60,898 nt of DNA from an uncultured bacterium (GCA_946548895.1 CAMNQF010000015.1:1-60898), one strand, 5' to 3'. Shown: positions 17,480 through 26,194, counted from the first letter of the stretch. Numbers and translations: made by a program. Notes: a model not told the origin generated them from the sequence alone.

Positions 17480-17878
17480 ATGGACGAGAAGGCCATTATG
17501 GACGCCCTGGTGCAGATGAAGCGCACCGGCAACCTGCTTAACGAGCTGTGGGATCTGACCCAGCAGCTAGGCCAGGCGTTGGATCGGAGCGACCAGGTGA
17601 GTATCCAGATGCTGATCGCCATGCGGGAGGAGCCCTTGGGCAAGCTCCTGGCGGCAGACCAGGCCCTGCGGGACCAGCTGGAGGCCCTGCCCAACCGGGA
17701 GGACGCGGCCGCGCTGGCCGCCATGCTCAACGGGGGGCCCCCCGCCGACACCGCCCAGCGGCCACAGGTCATGCTGTGCGAGCAGGTGGGCTCCAACCAC
17801 CGCCGCCTCAAACAGGTGAGGGAGCTGGACCGGGTGCTGAACCAACGGCTGGGCAGGGAAAATTCAGCATACCAATAG
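17480..17878 (+). CDS. FliT/FlgN-like flagellar export chaperone
   Basis: A small, mostly helical cytosolic protein of 132 aa. LNELWDLTQQLGQAL and LDRSDQVSIQMLIAMREEPLG fit the helical pattern of FliT/FlgN chaperones, but the family is too divergent to be certain from sequence alone. Its place directly after fliD-fliS (10 bp gap) is the position of fliT in many genomes, so binding FliD is the likely role. The ribosome binding site is weak (AGGACAGCGCG). A hairpin terminator follows. Confidence 0.65.
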   Translation: MDEKAIMDALVQMKRTGNLLNELWDLTQQLGQALDRSDQVSIQMLIAMREEPLGKLLAADQALRDQLEALPNREDAAALAAMLNGGPPADTAQRPQVMLCEQVGSNHRRLKQVRELDRVLNQRLGRENSAYQ

Positions 17879-17893
17879 GGACCGAAACAACAA

Positions 17894-17926
17894 AATATCG
17901 GCCCGGCAGGCAGCCGGGCCGATATT
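17894..17926. terminator. Hairpin between the converging FliT-like and C39-peptidase genes
   Basis: A perfect 14-bp stem (17894-17907 with 17913-17926) with a 5-base loop, in the short gap between two converging genes. It lacks a clear T-run, so it may be a weak or factor-assisted terminator. Confidence 0.7.
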
Positions 17927-17945
17927 CCGCGAACGTACATAAGTA

Positions 17946-18896
17946 TCATGCGCCGGGGACGGACAGCGCCCAAAGCGGCGCGCCGTTGTCCCGGGCCGAG
18001 GATAGCTCGTCCAGGATGATCTGCGGGTCCCAGGCCACCAGACTGCGCTCCAGGCTGTTGGGGTCCGCCACCAGGACGTCCCCGGAGAGGGTTGTGCCTC
18101 GGATCAGAATGAAATGCCCCCCATTGGTGAAGTGGCCGGGTCCCACCTGAGCCACCACCAGGCAGCCGTCCCGGAGCGCTTGGCGCAGGGCCTCCGGGGT
18201 CCATTCGGCCAGGGACTCGGCCTCCAGGCCGAAGGCCCGGGCGGTGCCTCGGATGATGGAGTGGTACGAGCCGCTCCGCCGGGCCCAGTAGCCATGTTCC
18301 GCCGCCCAGGCGGCCATTACGGCGGGATCGGTCTCCGTGCCCGTCATGGTGGCCACCACCATTGCCATGACGGTGGGGCCGCACCCATAGGGCCCGATGG
18401 GGTCTGTGCCGTAAAGCTGCTCCGCCCACTCCTCGTCGGACTGGCAGAAGTAAGTGACGTCCCAGCGGTTGCCGGTGAGGATTTGCCTGCCGTCCTCCTC
18501 CAGGAGGGTGGTGACAGGCGGATCGCTGGCCGGCGGGGGGGATCCCTTCGGCGGCGGCGTGGCTTCCGGGGTGGGCTCCGGCGGCGGAGCGGTGAACGCC
18601 TCCCAGGCCAAGGCGGCCTGCCGGGCCAGTTCCGCCGTATGGCGCGCCGCCGCGGCGGCAAATTCGGCGGCTTTGTCCGCCGCCGCCACACAGAACTGTC
18701 CGGCGGCGTCTATCGCGGCCGCGCCGGCGTCCGCCGCCGCGGCGGCAACGGAGCGGACGGGGGCTACGATGCGCTCATAGGTGTCCGGGTCAAAGCGGCT
18801 GCAGGCGGCCAGCTCCGCCGCGCCAATGCACAGCAGGCCCAGCAGGACCGCCAGTATCATGTTTCTCCGCCTGCGGCCGCGGTCATTTCGGCTCAC
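17946..18896 (-). CDS. Membrane-anchored C39-like cysteine peptidase (GTG start)
   Basis: A 316-aa protein with a basic N-terminus (RGRRRR), one transmembrane helix (about 13-32), an Ala-rich helical stalk (about 40-110), a Pro/Thr linker and a C-terminal papain-like C39_2 domain. Candidate catalytic residues are Cys172 (GPYGCGPTVMAM), His261 (GGHFILIRG) and Asp278 (DPNS). The domain should lie outside the membrane. I choose the GTG at 18896 because AAGGGGG lies about 7 bases upstream; the upstream ATG at 18932 overlaps the promoter -10 box. The substrate is unknown; a wall or surface protein is a guess. It is divergent from the FtsE-like gene. Confidence 0.8.
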   Translation of the reverse strand: MSRNDRGRRRRNMILAVLLGLLCIGAAELAACSRFDPDTYERIVAPVRSVAAAAADAGAAAIDAAGQFCVAAADKAAEFAAAAARHTAELARQAALAWEAFTAPPPEPTPEATPPPKGSPPPASDPPVTTLLEEDGRQILTGNRWDVTYFCQSDEEWAEQLYGTDPIGPYGCGPTVMAMVVATMTGTETDPAVMAAWAAEHGYWARRSGSYHSIIRGTARAFGLEAESLAEWTPEALRQALRDGCLVVAQVGPGHFTNGGHFILIRGTTLSGDVLVADPNSLERSLVAWDPQIILDELSSARDNGAPLWALSVPGA

Positions 18897-18930
18897 CCGC
18901 ACACCCCCTTCCAAAATTGAGATCTTCTTC

Positions 18931-18958
18931 ATTATAGCAGATATCCCGTCATTTTCAA
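18931..18958 (-). promoter_or_regulatory. Sigma-A promoter of the C39 peptidase gene
   Basis: Read on the minus strand: TTGAAA (18958-18953), a 16-base spacer and TATAAT (18936-18931). The -10 is perfect and the -35 has one mismatch. It lies about 35 bp upstream of the chosen GTG start. Confidence 0.8.
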
Positions 18959-19007
18959 TGGAAAGTACTTCGGACCCGCGCTTTTTCGCGGAGGGAGCCA
19001 GACGCCT

Positions 19008-19784
19008 ATGCCAACCATTCTATTGGATCACGTTTCAAAATTCTATAAGCCCAAGCGCCGGAGGAAGGGTCCGGCCCATCAGGAGACGGGCGTGGAGGAT
19101 GTGGAGCTGACCATCCACCAGGGGGAGTTTGTTTTTGTGGTGGGAGGCAGCGGAGCGGGAAAAACCACCCTGCTTCAGCTGATAACCGGCCAGACCAAAC
19201 CCACCCGGGGCAAGGTTTACGTGAACGACAAGGATCTGAACCGGGCCATGCTCCTCAGCCGGAACCGGGCGGCGGTGATGTTCGGCCAAATTTGGCAGGA
19301 CCCTACCCTCATCCGCAAGCGGACCGTGGGAGAAAATCTGGCGCTGGCCTCTCACATCGCCCTGGGCCGGGAGCACCCCCGGATGGTGGACATCCGGGTA
19401 AAAAAGGTGCTGGGCCTGGTGGGCATGAAGGGGGTGGAGGCCAAATACCCCGTGGAGCTGTCCATCGGGGAGTGCCGCCGGGTGGAGCTGGCCCGGGCCC
19501 TGATCGGCAGCCCGCCTATTCTGGTGCTGGACGAGATCACCGCCAATCTGGACGATGACTGCATCTGGGATACCCTCCACCTGCTGAACGATGTGAACCG
19601 GCGGGGAACGACGGTCATCATGGCCACCCATGACAGCCAGTACGTGAATATCCTCCGCCGGCGGGTCATCACTATGTCGGGGGGACGGGTGGTCTCGGAT
19701 GAGAAAAAGGGAAAATACGGCGATGTGCTGGAAAGGGACAGGAAACCCCTGGTCTTTACCAAGCTCAGGACCGATTTCATATAA
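19008..19784 (+). CDS. Orphan FtsE-like ABC transporter ATPase
   Basis: A 258-aa ABC ATPase with Walker A GGSGAGKTTL, Q-loop Q-x-x-QDPTL, a signature written LSIGECRRVELARAL (Ile replaces the usual Gly), Walker B ILVLDEITANLDDD and switch His in MATHDSQYV. Overall order and size match FtsE, the ATPase of the FtsEX complex that activates wall hydrolases. No FtsX-like permease is adjacent; the next gene, 35 bp away, is a chemoreceptor. GGAGGGAGCC precedes the ATG. Whether it works with a permease encoded elsewhere is not visible here. The N-terminus has a basic insert (PKRRRKGP) before the first core strand. Confidence 0.85.
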   Translation: MPTILLDHVSKFYKPKRRRKGPAHQETGVEDVELTIHQGEFVFVVGGSGAGKTTLLQLITGQTKPTRGKVYVNDKDLNRAMLLSRNRAAVMFGQIWQDPTLIRKRTVGENLALASHIALGREHPRMVDIRVKKVLGLVGMKGVEAKYPVELSIGECRRVELARALIGSPPILVLDEITANLDDDCIWDTLHLLNDVNRRGTTVIMATHDSQYVNILRRRVITMSGGRVVSDEKKGKYGDVLERDRKPLVFTKLRTDFI

Positions 19785-19819
19785 AGATCCACAGTCAAGA
19801 AAATTAGGAGGAAGAGTCC

Positions 19820-21604
19820 ATGATCAAAAACATGAAGATCCAAAAGAGCCTGATCCTTGGTTTTGGGGTCACCATCGTTGTCTCTGTGGCCATTATCATC
19901 GCGTCGCTCATCCTGATGAACGTGCAGAAGAGCCAGTACAACGACATTTTGGCGCGTTACGTGGGAGCCAACAATATGGTCGCCGAGAGCCGGATCGACT
20001 ATAACATCGCCGCCCGCAACCTGCGTGACGCCGTGCTGTCCGGCGATACCAGCAGCCTGGACACCACCACCACCAAGATGACCGAACTGGAGCAGGACCT
20101 CCAGCAGCTGACCAGTATGTATCCCCTGGAGGACAAGTCCGCGCTGGATAAGTTCACCAGCCTGGCCAATAGCTGGATGCAGGAGGCGAAAACCATTGCC
20201 TCCGTCACCCGCACCGACCGGGAGCAGGCCGTTGCGCTGATCGTGTCCGACTGCACCCCGGTGCTGAACCAGATGGCTGACGCCGGCACTCAGCTGGCTC
20301 AGGAAATCTCCAAGGCCCAGACTGATATCATCAAGCAGCAGGATCTGGTGTCCAACATCGCTTTGGGCGTCATCGTGGCCGTGATGGTGGTCGCCACCAT
20401 CATCGTGCTGCGCATCGCCCTGACCATCATCAAGAGCATCGTGGTGCCTGCCGAACAGGTCCACAACGCCCTGGTGGGCTTCAGCGAGGGCAAGCTGGAC
20501 ATCCCCGTGGACTACCACAGCACCAGCGAACTGGGCGAGATGTGCGACGCCCTGCGCACCAGCCAGAACGTGCTGGGCGAGGTCATCAGCGACACCTGCC
20601 GCCTGCTGGAGGAGATGGGGAACGGCAACTTCGATGTGCGCTCCAAGGACGCCAATATGTATGTGGGCTCCCTGAGCAGCATCCTCACCTCCGTGCGGGC
20701 CATCAACCGGGGCCTCAGCGACGCCCTGACCCAGATCAGCCAGAGCGCCGAGCAGGTGTCCGCCGGCGCCGAGCAGGTGTCCACCGGCGCCCAGTCCCTG
20801 GCCCAGGGCGCTACTGAGCAGGCCAGCGCCGTGGAGGAGCTGTCCGCCACCATCGCCGAGATCGCCAACAACTCCCGCAAGAACGCCGAGAACAGCGAAA
20901 AGGCCGCGGCCCACTCCACCGACGCCGGCCAGAGCCTCAGCGAGAGCTCCGAGTATATGCAGCAGATGGTTGCCGCCATGGAGAAGATTTCCGACTCCTC
21001 TTCCGAGATCGGCAAGATCATCGCCACCATCGAGAACATCGCCTTCCAGACCAACATCCTGGCCTTGAACGCCGCCGTGGAGGCCGCCCGCGCGGGCAGC
21101 GCCGGCAAGGGCTTTGCCGTGGTGGCCGACGAGGTGCGCAACCTGTCCGCCAAGTCCGACGAGGCCGCCAAGGCCACCAAGGAACTCATCGACCGCTCCA
21201 TTGTGTCCGTCAAGGAGGGCAATGAGATTGTCCAAAAGGTTTCCGCCGCCCTCCAGGCCACCAACGAGCGCGCCGGCCTGGTGGTGGCCTCCGTCCAGGA
21301 GATCACCAAGGCCGCCGAGGAGGAGTCCGAGGCCATTGCCCAGGTGACTGAGGGCATCGACCAGATCAGCTCCGTGGTGCAGACCAACTCCGCCACCAGC
21401 GAGGAGTCCGCCGCCGCCAGCGAGGAGCTGTCCAGCCAGGCCGCCCTGATGAAGGAGCTGCTCAGCCGCTTCAAGCTGCGCCAGGATGGCTTTGCGCCTA
21501 AGGCCCAGCCCGTCTACAGCGCCGCCGCTTCCTCCTATGAGGACAGCTACGACGCCGCTCCCGGCCGCGACGCCTCCGCCAGCAGCGTGTTCAGCAAGTA
21601 CTGA
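19820..21604 (+). CDS. Methyl-accepting chemotaxis protein
   Basis: A 594-aa transmembrane chemoreceptor: first helix at about 11-34, an extracellular four-helix-type sensor (about 35-175), a second helix at about 178-200, a HAMP domain, and a long cytoplasmic coiled coil whose tip reads ENIAFQTNILALNAAVEAAR followed by GKGFAVVADEVRNL. Alanine/Glu-rich methylation helices flank the tip. The ligand cannot be told from sequence. It is the only receptor in the window and should feed CheA/CheW/CheV encoded nearby. ATTAGGAGGAAG precedes the ATG. No SigD promoter is seen directly upstream, so it probably shares a transcript with the ABC ATPase. A terminator follows. Confidence 0.96.
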   Translation: MIKNMKIQKSLILGFGVTIVVSVAIIIASLILMNVQKSQYNDILARYVGANNMVAESRIDYNIAARNLRDAVLSGDTSSLDTTTTKMTELEQDLQQLTSMYPLEDKSALDKFTSLANSWMQEAKTIASVTRTDREQAVALIVSDCTPVLNQMADAGTQLAQEISKAQTDIIKQQDLVSNIALGVIVAVMVVATIIVLRIALTIIKSIVVPAEQVHNALVGFSEGKLDIPVDYHSTSELGEMCDALRTSQNVLGEVISDTCRLLEEMGNGNFDVRSKDANMYVGSLSSILTSVRAINRGLSDALTQISQSAEQVSAGAEQVSTGAQSLAQGATEQASAVEELSATIAEIANNSRKNAENSEKAAAHSTDAGQSLSESSEYMQQMVAAMEKISDSSSEIGKIIATIENIAFQTNILALNAAVEAARAGSAGKGFAVVADEVRNLSAKSDEAAKATKELIDRSIVSVKEGNEIVQKVSAALQATNERAGLVVASVQEITKAAEEESEAIAQVTEGIDQISSVVQTNSATSEESAAASEELSSQAALMKELLSRFKLRQDGFAPKAQPVYSAAASSYEDSYDAAPGRDASASSVFSKY

Positions 21605-21612
21605 GAAACACG

Positions 21613-21657
21613 AAAAACTGCCAGGAGGCGGTAGACGCCGTCTCCTGGCGGCTTTTT
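21613..21657 (+). terminator. Rho-independent terminator after the chemoreceptor gene
   Basis: A stem of about 12 bp (arms 21620-21631 and 21638-21649, with one G-T pair) preceded by AAAAA and followed by CTTTTTG. Confidence 0.88.
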
Positions 21658-21698
21658 GCGTGATACTTCACGCGTAACCCCAAGAGAGGAGCGGACCT

Positions 21699-23594
21699 AT
21701 GGCAGATATGAAGGCCCAGGACAAGGACCTGGTCTTTGCCCTGGATATCGGCACCCGCAGCGTGGTGGGTGTGGTGGGCCGGCCGGTGGGAGACCGGCTG
21801 AAGATCCTGGATGTGGAAATGGCCGAACACGGCAAGCGGGCCATGATGGACGGCCAGATCGACGACATCCGCCAGGTAGGCGCTTTGGCCCGCACGGTGA
21901 CGCAGCGGCTGGAGGGCCGGCTGGGCGTACGCCTGGAGCGGGTGTGCGTGGCCGCCGCCGGGCGGGCCCTGCGCACGCAAAAGGGTTCGTTTACCCTGGA
22001 GCTGCCCGAGGAGCAGTCCATTGACGCCGAACAGATCAGCGCCCTGGAGGCCGGGGCGGTGTCCGCCGCCGAGGAGGCCCTCCAGACCGACGGGGACAGC
22101 CGCCGCCAGATGTTCCTGGTGGGGTACACCGTGGCCCAGTACCGGCTGGACAACTACCCCATGGCCAACCTCCAATACCACACCGGCCGCAGGGTGGAGG
22201 CGGATGTGGTGGCTACCTTCCTCCCCGGCGAGGTGGTGGAGAGCCTGTACGCCGCCATGCGCACGGCGGGCCTCCAGGTGGCCAGCATGACGCTGGAGCC
22301 CATTGCCGCCATGAACGCCGCCATCCCCGCCGAGCTCCGCCTGCTGAACTTGGCCATGGTGGACATCGGCGCGGGCACCACCGACATCGCCCTGTGCCGG
22401 GACGGCAGCGTGGTGGGCTACACCATGGCCACCGTGGCGGGGGACGAGGTCACAGAGGCCATTATGCGGTCCTTCCTGGTGGACTTCCGCACCGCGGAGC
22501 AGATTAAGCGCTCCATCGGCGAGAGCGAGGAGCTCATCCGCTGCCGCAACATCCTGGGCCAGGAGGAGCGGGTGTCCGTGGATGAGGTGGTCCAGGTGAT
22601 CCAGGACCCCATGGATAAGCTGGCGGACGCCGTGGCCAAACAGATTATGAACGTAAACGGCGGCACTCCGTCCGCCGTGTTCCTGGCGGGGGGCGGCAGC
22701 AAGCTCACCGGCCTGCGGGAAAAGGTGGCCGCCCAGCTGGAGATGGACGAGAAGCGGGTGGCCATTGCGGGCAATAACTTTGCCCTGTCCGCTTTCTCCG
22801 ACAACCTGGAGCTGGAAAAACCGGAGTACGCCACCCCGCTGGGCATCGCCATTTCGGCGGGCCTGGGCCTGCTCAACGACAGCTACGTGGTCATCCTCAA
22901 CGGGCAGAGCGCCAAGCTGTTCCGCAACGGCGTGCTCACTCTGCGGGACATCCTGTTGATGAACGGCTACAGCTACGCCGATATGGTGGGCAAGACGGGC
23001 AAGAGCCTCACCGTCACCTTGGACGGGAAGCGGCTGGTGTTCCGCGGGGAGCCCGCCGTCCCCGCTGTGCTGCAAGTGAACAGGGAGGAGGCCGCCTTGT
23101 CCGCCACCGTCCACGCCGGGGATGAGATTCGTTTCATTCCCGCCACCCGCGGAGAGGACGCCCGCCGCACCTTGGGCGAGCTGTTGGGCGAGGACTTCTA
23201 TGGAAAAGCCATGGTCAATAACGCCATCGCCCCTCTGGACCGGCCCCTGGTCCAGGGCGATGTGGTGCTCACCCTGCGCCAGACTCCGCCGCCCCGCCAG
23301 GAGGCCCCCGCGGTCCCCACTGCGCAGGCCTACGGCACCCAGGCCCGCACCACCCTGGCGGAGCCTGCCCGGCCCTTGCGCCCCCGGGAGGTGCACCTGT
23401 TTCTGAACGGAGACCCCCTGGTTCTCCCGGCCAAGGAGGACGGTTCGCCCTACTACCTGATGGATCTGCTGGAGTATTCCGGCATTGATTTTGAACATCT
23501 GGACCGGGCGGTCCGCCTGGAGGTCAACGGCGTGGAGCGGGGCTTCCAGCACACGCTGAAGGAGCAGGATTCTGTCACCATCACTCTGAACTGA
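21699..23594 (+). CDS. FtsA-like actin-fold ATPase with C-terminal extension
   Basis: A 631-aa protein. Residues 1-390 are FtsA/PilM-like actin fold: phosphate-1 loop FALDIGTRSVVGVV, an SHS2-like insertion (about 80-200), phosphate-2 VDIGAGTTDIALCRDG, adenosine motif VFLAGGGSKLTGL. About 240 further residues follow, including a Pro-rich stretch and a small final domain (HLFLNGDPLVLP ... VTITLN) of ubiquitin-like size. It is not the canonical divisome FtsA, which is about 400-440 aa with a terminal amphipathic helix; I do not see ftsZ nearby. Similar long FtsA-like proteins occur in clostridia without an assigned role. It probably forms an operon with the Lys/Pro-rich membrane protein 19 bp downstream. 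Confidence 0.8.
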   Translation: MADMKAQDKDLVFALDIGTRSVVGVVGRPVGDRLKILDVEMAEHGKRAMMDGQIDDIRQVGALARTVTQRLEGRLGVRLERVCVAAAGRALRTQKGSFTLELPEEQSIDAEQISALEAGAVSAAEEALQTDGDSRRQMFLVGYTVAQYRLDNYPMANLQYHTGRRVEADVVATFLPGEVVESLYAAMRTAGLQVASMTLEPIAAMNAAIPAELRLLNLAMVDIGAGTTDIALCRDGSVVGYTMATVAGDEVTEAIMRSFLVDFRTAEQIKRSIGESEELIRCRNILGQEERVSVDEVVQVIQDPMDKLADAVAKQIMNVNGGTPSAVFLAGGGSKLTGLREKVAAQLEMDEKRVAIAGNNFALSAFSDNLELEKPEYATPLGIAISAGLGLLNDSYVVILNGQSAKLFRNGVLTLRDILLMNGYSYADMVGKTGKSLTVTLDGKRLVFRGEPAVPAVLQVNREEAALSATVHAGDEIRFIPATRGEDARRTLGELLGEDFYGKAMVNNAIAPLDRPLVQGDVVLTLRQTPPPRQEAPAVPTAQAYGTQARTTLAEPARPLRPREVHLFLNGDPLVLPAKEDGSPYYLMDLLEYSGIDFEHLDRAVRLEVNGVERGFQHTLKEQDSVTITLN

Positions 23595-23613
23595 CGCAAG
23601 AGGTGTAATTCCT

Positions 23614-24690
23614 ATGCCATTTGGAAAACCCAAGGCGCCCAAAGAGCCCAAGGCGCCTAAAGAGAAGAAGCCCAAAAAGCCGAAGCCGCCGAAGGTGAAG
23701 AAAGGCAAAAAGGGCGAGGAGCCGCCGGTCGAGGCGGAGGGCCAGGAGCTGGAGGAACAGGGGAAGAAGAAAAAGCTGCCCCTGCCGCTGCTGCTCCTGC
23801 CGCTGGCGGTGATCGCGGCGGCGGCGGTCATCATCTTTGTGTTTGTGCTGCCCCGCCTGCGGGGAGACGCGGACCCGGAGGTCACGGTCTCCGTGGAGCC
23901 GGAGCCTCCCGTCCTGCCCACCGAGATTCCCATCGGGGAGGACGTAGTCATCAAAGGCATGGCCCTGGGTTCAGATGAGAGCGGGGCCATGGCGGAGAAG
24001 GCCAAGACTATCACTTATGTCTATACCAATCTGAACGACGCGGGGAAGGCCGCCCAGACCTACGCCGCCCAGCTGGCGGAGGAGGACCCAGCTTTCCGTG
24101 TGGTAAATGAGGAGCTGGTCCGGCAGAGGGAGAAGCCGGACTATACCGCCGCCGAGGGCATGGTACTGTTGGCCCGGAATGTGCCGGTGGAGAAGCCGGA
24201 GCCTACCCCGGAGCCCACGGAGGCGCCCTCTGAGGAGGGAGCGGAGCCCACCCCGACCCCGGAACCCACCCCCACGCCGGAGCCCACCCCGGAGCCCGTT
24301 ACCTATGTGCACACCGTGCGTATCACCTGGTCGGAGGGCAAGTGCGTGGTCACTGCGGACGAGGTGGAAGGAAAAGTGACGTCGCCTCCGCCCAGCACCA
24401 CCCAGCCCGGCCAGTCCATCAGCAGGCGGGGAGCCCAGGAGATGCTGGAGGGCATGGCCCCGGAGCAGCTGGGCTTGCCTGGCGCCTCCATGGAGGAGTA
24501 TGAGGTGTTGTCCCTGAGCGGCACCGAGATGGTGGACGGCAGGGCTTGCTACCGTATCAATGTGTACAGCAGCAACAACGCCCAGGGCAGCAACGAGTTC
24601 ATGGGCAGCTATCTTTTGAGCCTGGATGGCGAGCATCTCTACCAACTGGATCCCGTCACCTACGAAATCGAAGAGATGAAGAAGCCCTAA
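23614..24690 (+). CDS. Lys/Pro-rich single-pass membrane protein of unknown function
   Basis: I do not recognise the family. The 358-aa protein has a cytoplasmic N-terminus made of Lys/Pro repeats (residues 5-33, units like KAPKEP), an acidic segment, KKKK at 51-54, one transmembrane helix at about 55-80 (PLLLLPLAVIAAAAVIIFVF), an external domain, a PEPTPEPT-type linker at about 195-229 and a C-terminal domain (about 235-358) ending MKKP. It follows the FtsA-like gene with AAGAGGTG before the ATG and ends at a terminator. The basic tail may contact an acidic partner, nucleic acid or the FtsA-like filament; this is a guess. Confidence 0.7.
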   Translation: MPFGKPKAPKEPKAPKEKKPKKPKPPKVKKGKKGEEPPVEAEGQELEEQGKKKKLPLPLLLLPLAVIAAAAVIIFVFVLPRLRGDADPEVTVSVEPEPPVLPTEIPIGEDVVIKGMALGSDESGAMAEKAKTITYVYTNLNDAGKAAQTYAAQLAEEDPAFRVVNEELVRQREKPDYTAAEGMVLLARNVPVEKPEPTPEPTEAPSEEGAEPTPTPEPTPTPEPTPEPVTYVHTVRITWSEGKCVVTADEVEGKVTSPPPSTTQPGQSISRRGAQEMLEGMAPEQLGLPGASMEEYEVLSLSGTEMVDGRACYRINVYSSNNAQGSNEFMGSYLLSLDGEHLYQLDPVTYEIEEMKKP

Positions 24691-24702
24691 AATTTGCAAG
24701 CG

Positions 24703-24734
24703 CCCGCCGGGAGCATTTGCTCCCGGCGGGTTTT
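24703..24734. terminator. Terminator between converging genes
   Basis: A perfect 13-bp GC-rich stem (24703-24715 with 24718-24730) followed by TTTT. It ends the FtsA-like operon and faces the AAA+ gene. Confidence 0.9.
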
Positions 24735-26157
24735 ATACAGGCAGCAGGCGCAGCGTTTCCGGCGTGCCGGTGAGCCGCAGGGGAGTGCCGTCCCCGGCCA
24801 AACTGGCCCAGGACAACAGCAGCGGGGTGAGCAGTCCTTCCAGCAGGGGAACATTGGAACGGGGGGAGGCGGCCTCCCGTGGAGTGAGGGCCCGGGCGGT
24901 ATCCGGGTCCACCTGGGTTACGTTCAAGCCGTATTCCCGGGATAGGGCGGCAATCTGCCGGACCGTGACTGCCTGGCGGGCGTCCAGGTCCAGAGGCTGG
25001 AAACCGATGAGGCCGCTGAACCGTCCGGCGATCTCCCGCAGGACGCCGGCGCGGACCAGGGCCTGGCGGGCGCGCTCATCCGCCTGGTATAGCCGTCCGG
25101 CCAGGCCGGCGGGGCCGGGCGGAAGCTGTCCGTCCGCTTCCGCCGGCGGTGGGGCAAAGCCCAGCCCCCGCCTCTTCTCAGACAGGTCGGTATTGGTGGT
25201 GAACAGAAAGACGCACCGGCGGAAATCCAGCTCCCGGTTCCCGTGCTTGTCCTCCCGGCGGGCAGTGCACCGGCCCTCGTCCAGGATAGACATAAAGACC
25301 TTCAGAACCTCCGGGTGGGCCTTGTCCAGCTCGTCGAACATGAACACGGTGTGGGGACAGCGGCGCACCGCCTCCAGCACCGGCGCGTCATCATAGCCCA
25401 CATACCCTGGCGGCGCGCCGGTGAGGCGGTACACCGAGTGAGCCTGGGTAAAGGTGTTCAGCTCCGTCCACACGGAGCGGAAACGCTCCTCCCCCAGGCA
25501 GCGGTTCAGCGCTGGGGCCACAGCCTTGCCCAGCTCCGACTTGCCCACGCCGGTGGGGCCATAGAAGATCAGGGACAGGGGGCGCAGGGGATCCCTCTTG
25601 CAGATGTGCCCGCGCAGCTTGAAGGCGGCAGCCTCCACCGCCGCCTCCTGGCCCACCACCCGCCGCTGAAATTCCCACTTCAGCATCTGAAGCAGGTCGG
25701 GCTCCGGGGCGGTGAGGGCCTCGTCCAGCCCCCGCAGGCAGTCGGCCATGGCCTGGAATCCGGCGTAACGCTGTACGGCCCCCCGGGCAAAAAAATCGCT
25801 GAGAAGGGCGCAGGCCCCGCCGTAGGCCACGGCGGGGCGGAAATAGAGCAGATAGTCCTCTCCCCGCCGCCAGAAGCCCACCTGGGCCTGGGCTGGCCGG
25901 CAGCCGGGTGGAAGGGCGCAGGCCGAAAACTCGTAGCTCCGCCCCAGCCGGGCGCAGGCATCCACCCGCTGCTTCAGCTGGGCATAGCCGGACGGCCCGC
26001 AGGCGCAGAATTGGGAAAACTCCATGGACGGCCTCCTCACGATGATGCCCGTACCGGCGTGGACGCTTCCGTTCTGGAAGCCCGCGGCGCGAAAGGCGGC
26101 GTATACGCCCCGGCCATAGGGCAGCAACCGTTCAGTTTTTTGGTATATAGGCCACAT
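24733..26157 (-). CDS. Orphan ClpB-D2-like AAA+ ATPase with novel N-terminus
   Basis: A protein of about 474 aa. Residues 1-155 match no domain I know. The AAA+ core follows: VVGQEAAVEAAAFKLRG, Walker A YGPTGVGKSELGKA (about 200), the Clp/Hsp100 pore segment TGAPPGYVGYDDAPVL, Walker B VFMFDELDKAHPEVLKV and sensor 1 FLFTTNTDL. The C-terminal small domain has SPR where ClpB has its sensor-2 GAR. There is only one AAA module and no ClpP loop (IGF/L) that I can see. I start it at the ATG at 26157 because GCGGAG lies 9 bases upstream; longer starts run into the terminator of the preceding operon. A protein-remodelling role is inferred from the pore motif; the substrate is unknown. Confidence 0.78.
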   Translation of the reverse strand: MWPIYQKTERLLPYGRGVYAAFRAAGFQNGSVHAGTGIIVRRPSMEFSQFCACGPSGYAQLKQRVDACARLGRSYEFSACALPPGCRPAQAQVGFWRRGEDYLLYFRPAVAYGGACALLSDFFARGAVQRYAGFQAMADCLRGLDEALTAPEPDLLQMLKWEFQRRVVGQEAAVEAAAFKLRGHICKRDPLRPLSLIFYGPTGVGKSELGKAVAPALNRCLGEERFRSVWTELNTFTQAHSVYRLTGAPPGYVGYDDAPVLEAVRRCPHTVFMFDELDKAHPEVLKVFMSILDEGRCTARREDKHGNRELDFRRCVFLFTTNTDLSEKRRGLGFAPPPAEADGQLPPGPAGLAGRLYQADERARQALVRAGVLREIAGRFSGLIGFQPLDLDARQAVTVRQIAALSREYGLNVTQVDPDTARALTPREAASPRSNVPLLEGLLTPLLLSWASLAGDGTPLRLTGTPETLRLLPV

Positions 26158-26194
26158 TATAGCCATCTCCGCGGAGTGCCAACCGCGCCCATAC

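Noticed and set aside
21699-23594. Canonical cell-division FtsA.
   Set aside because: It is about 200 residues too long, lacks the terminal amphipathic helix at the right place and has no ftsZ neighbour.
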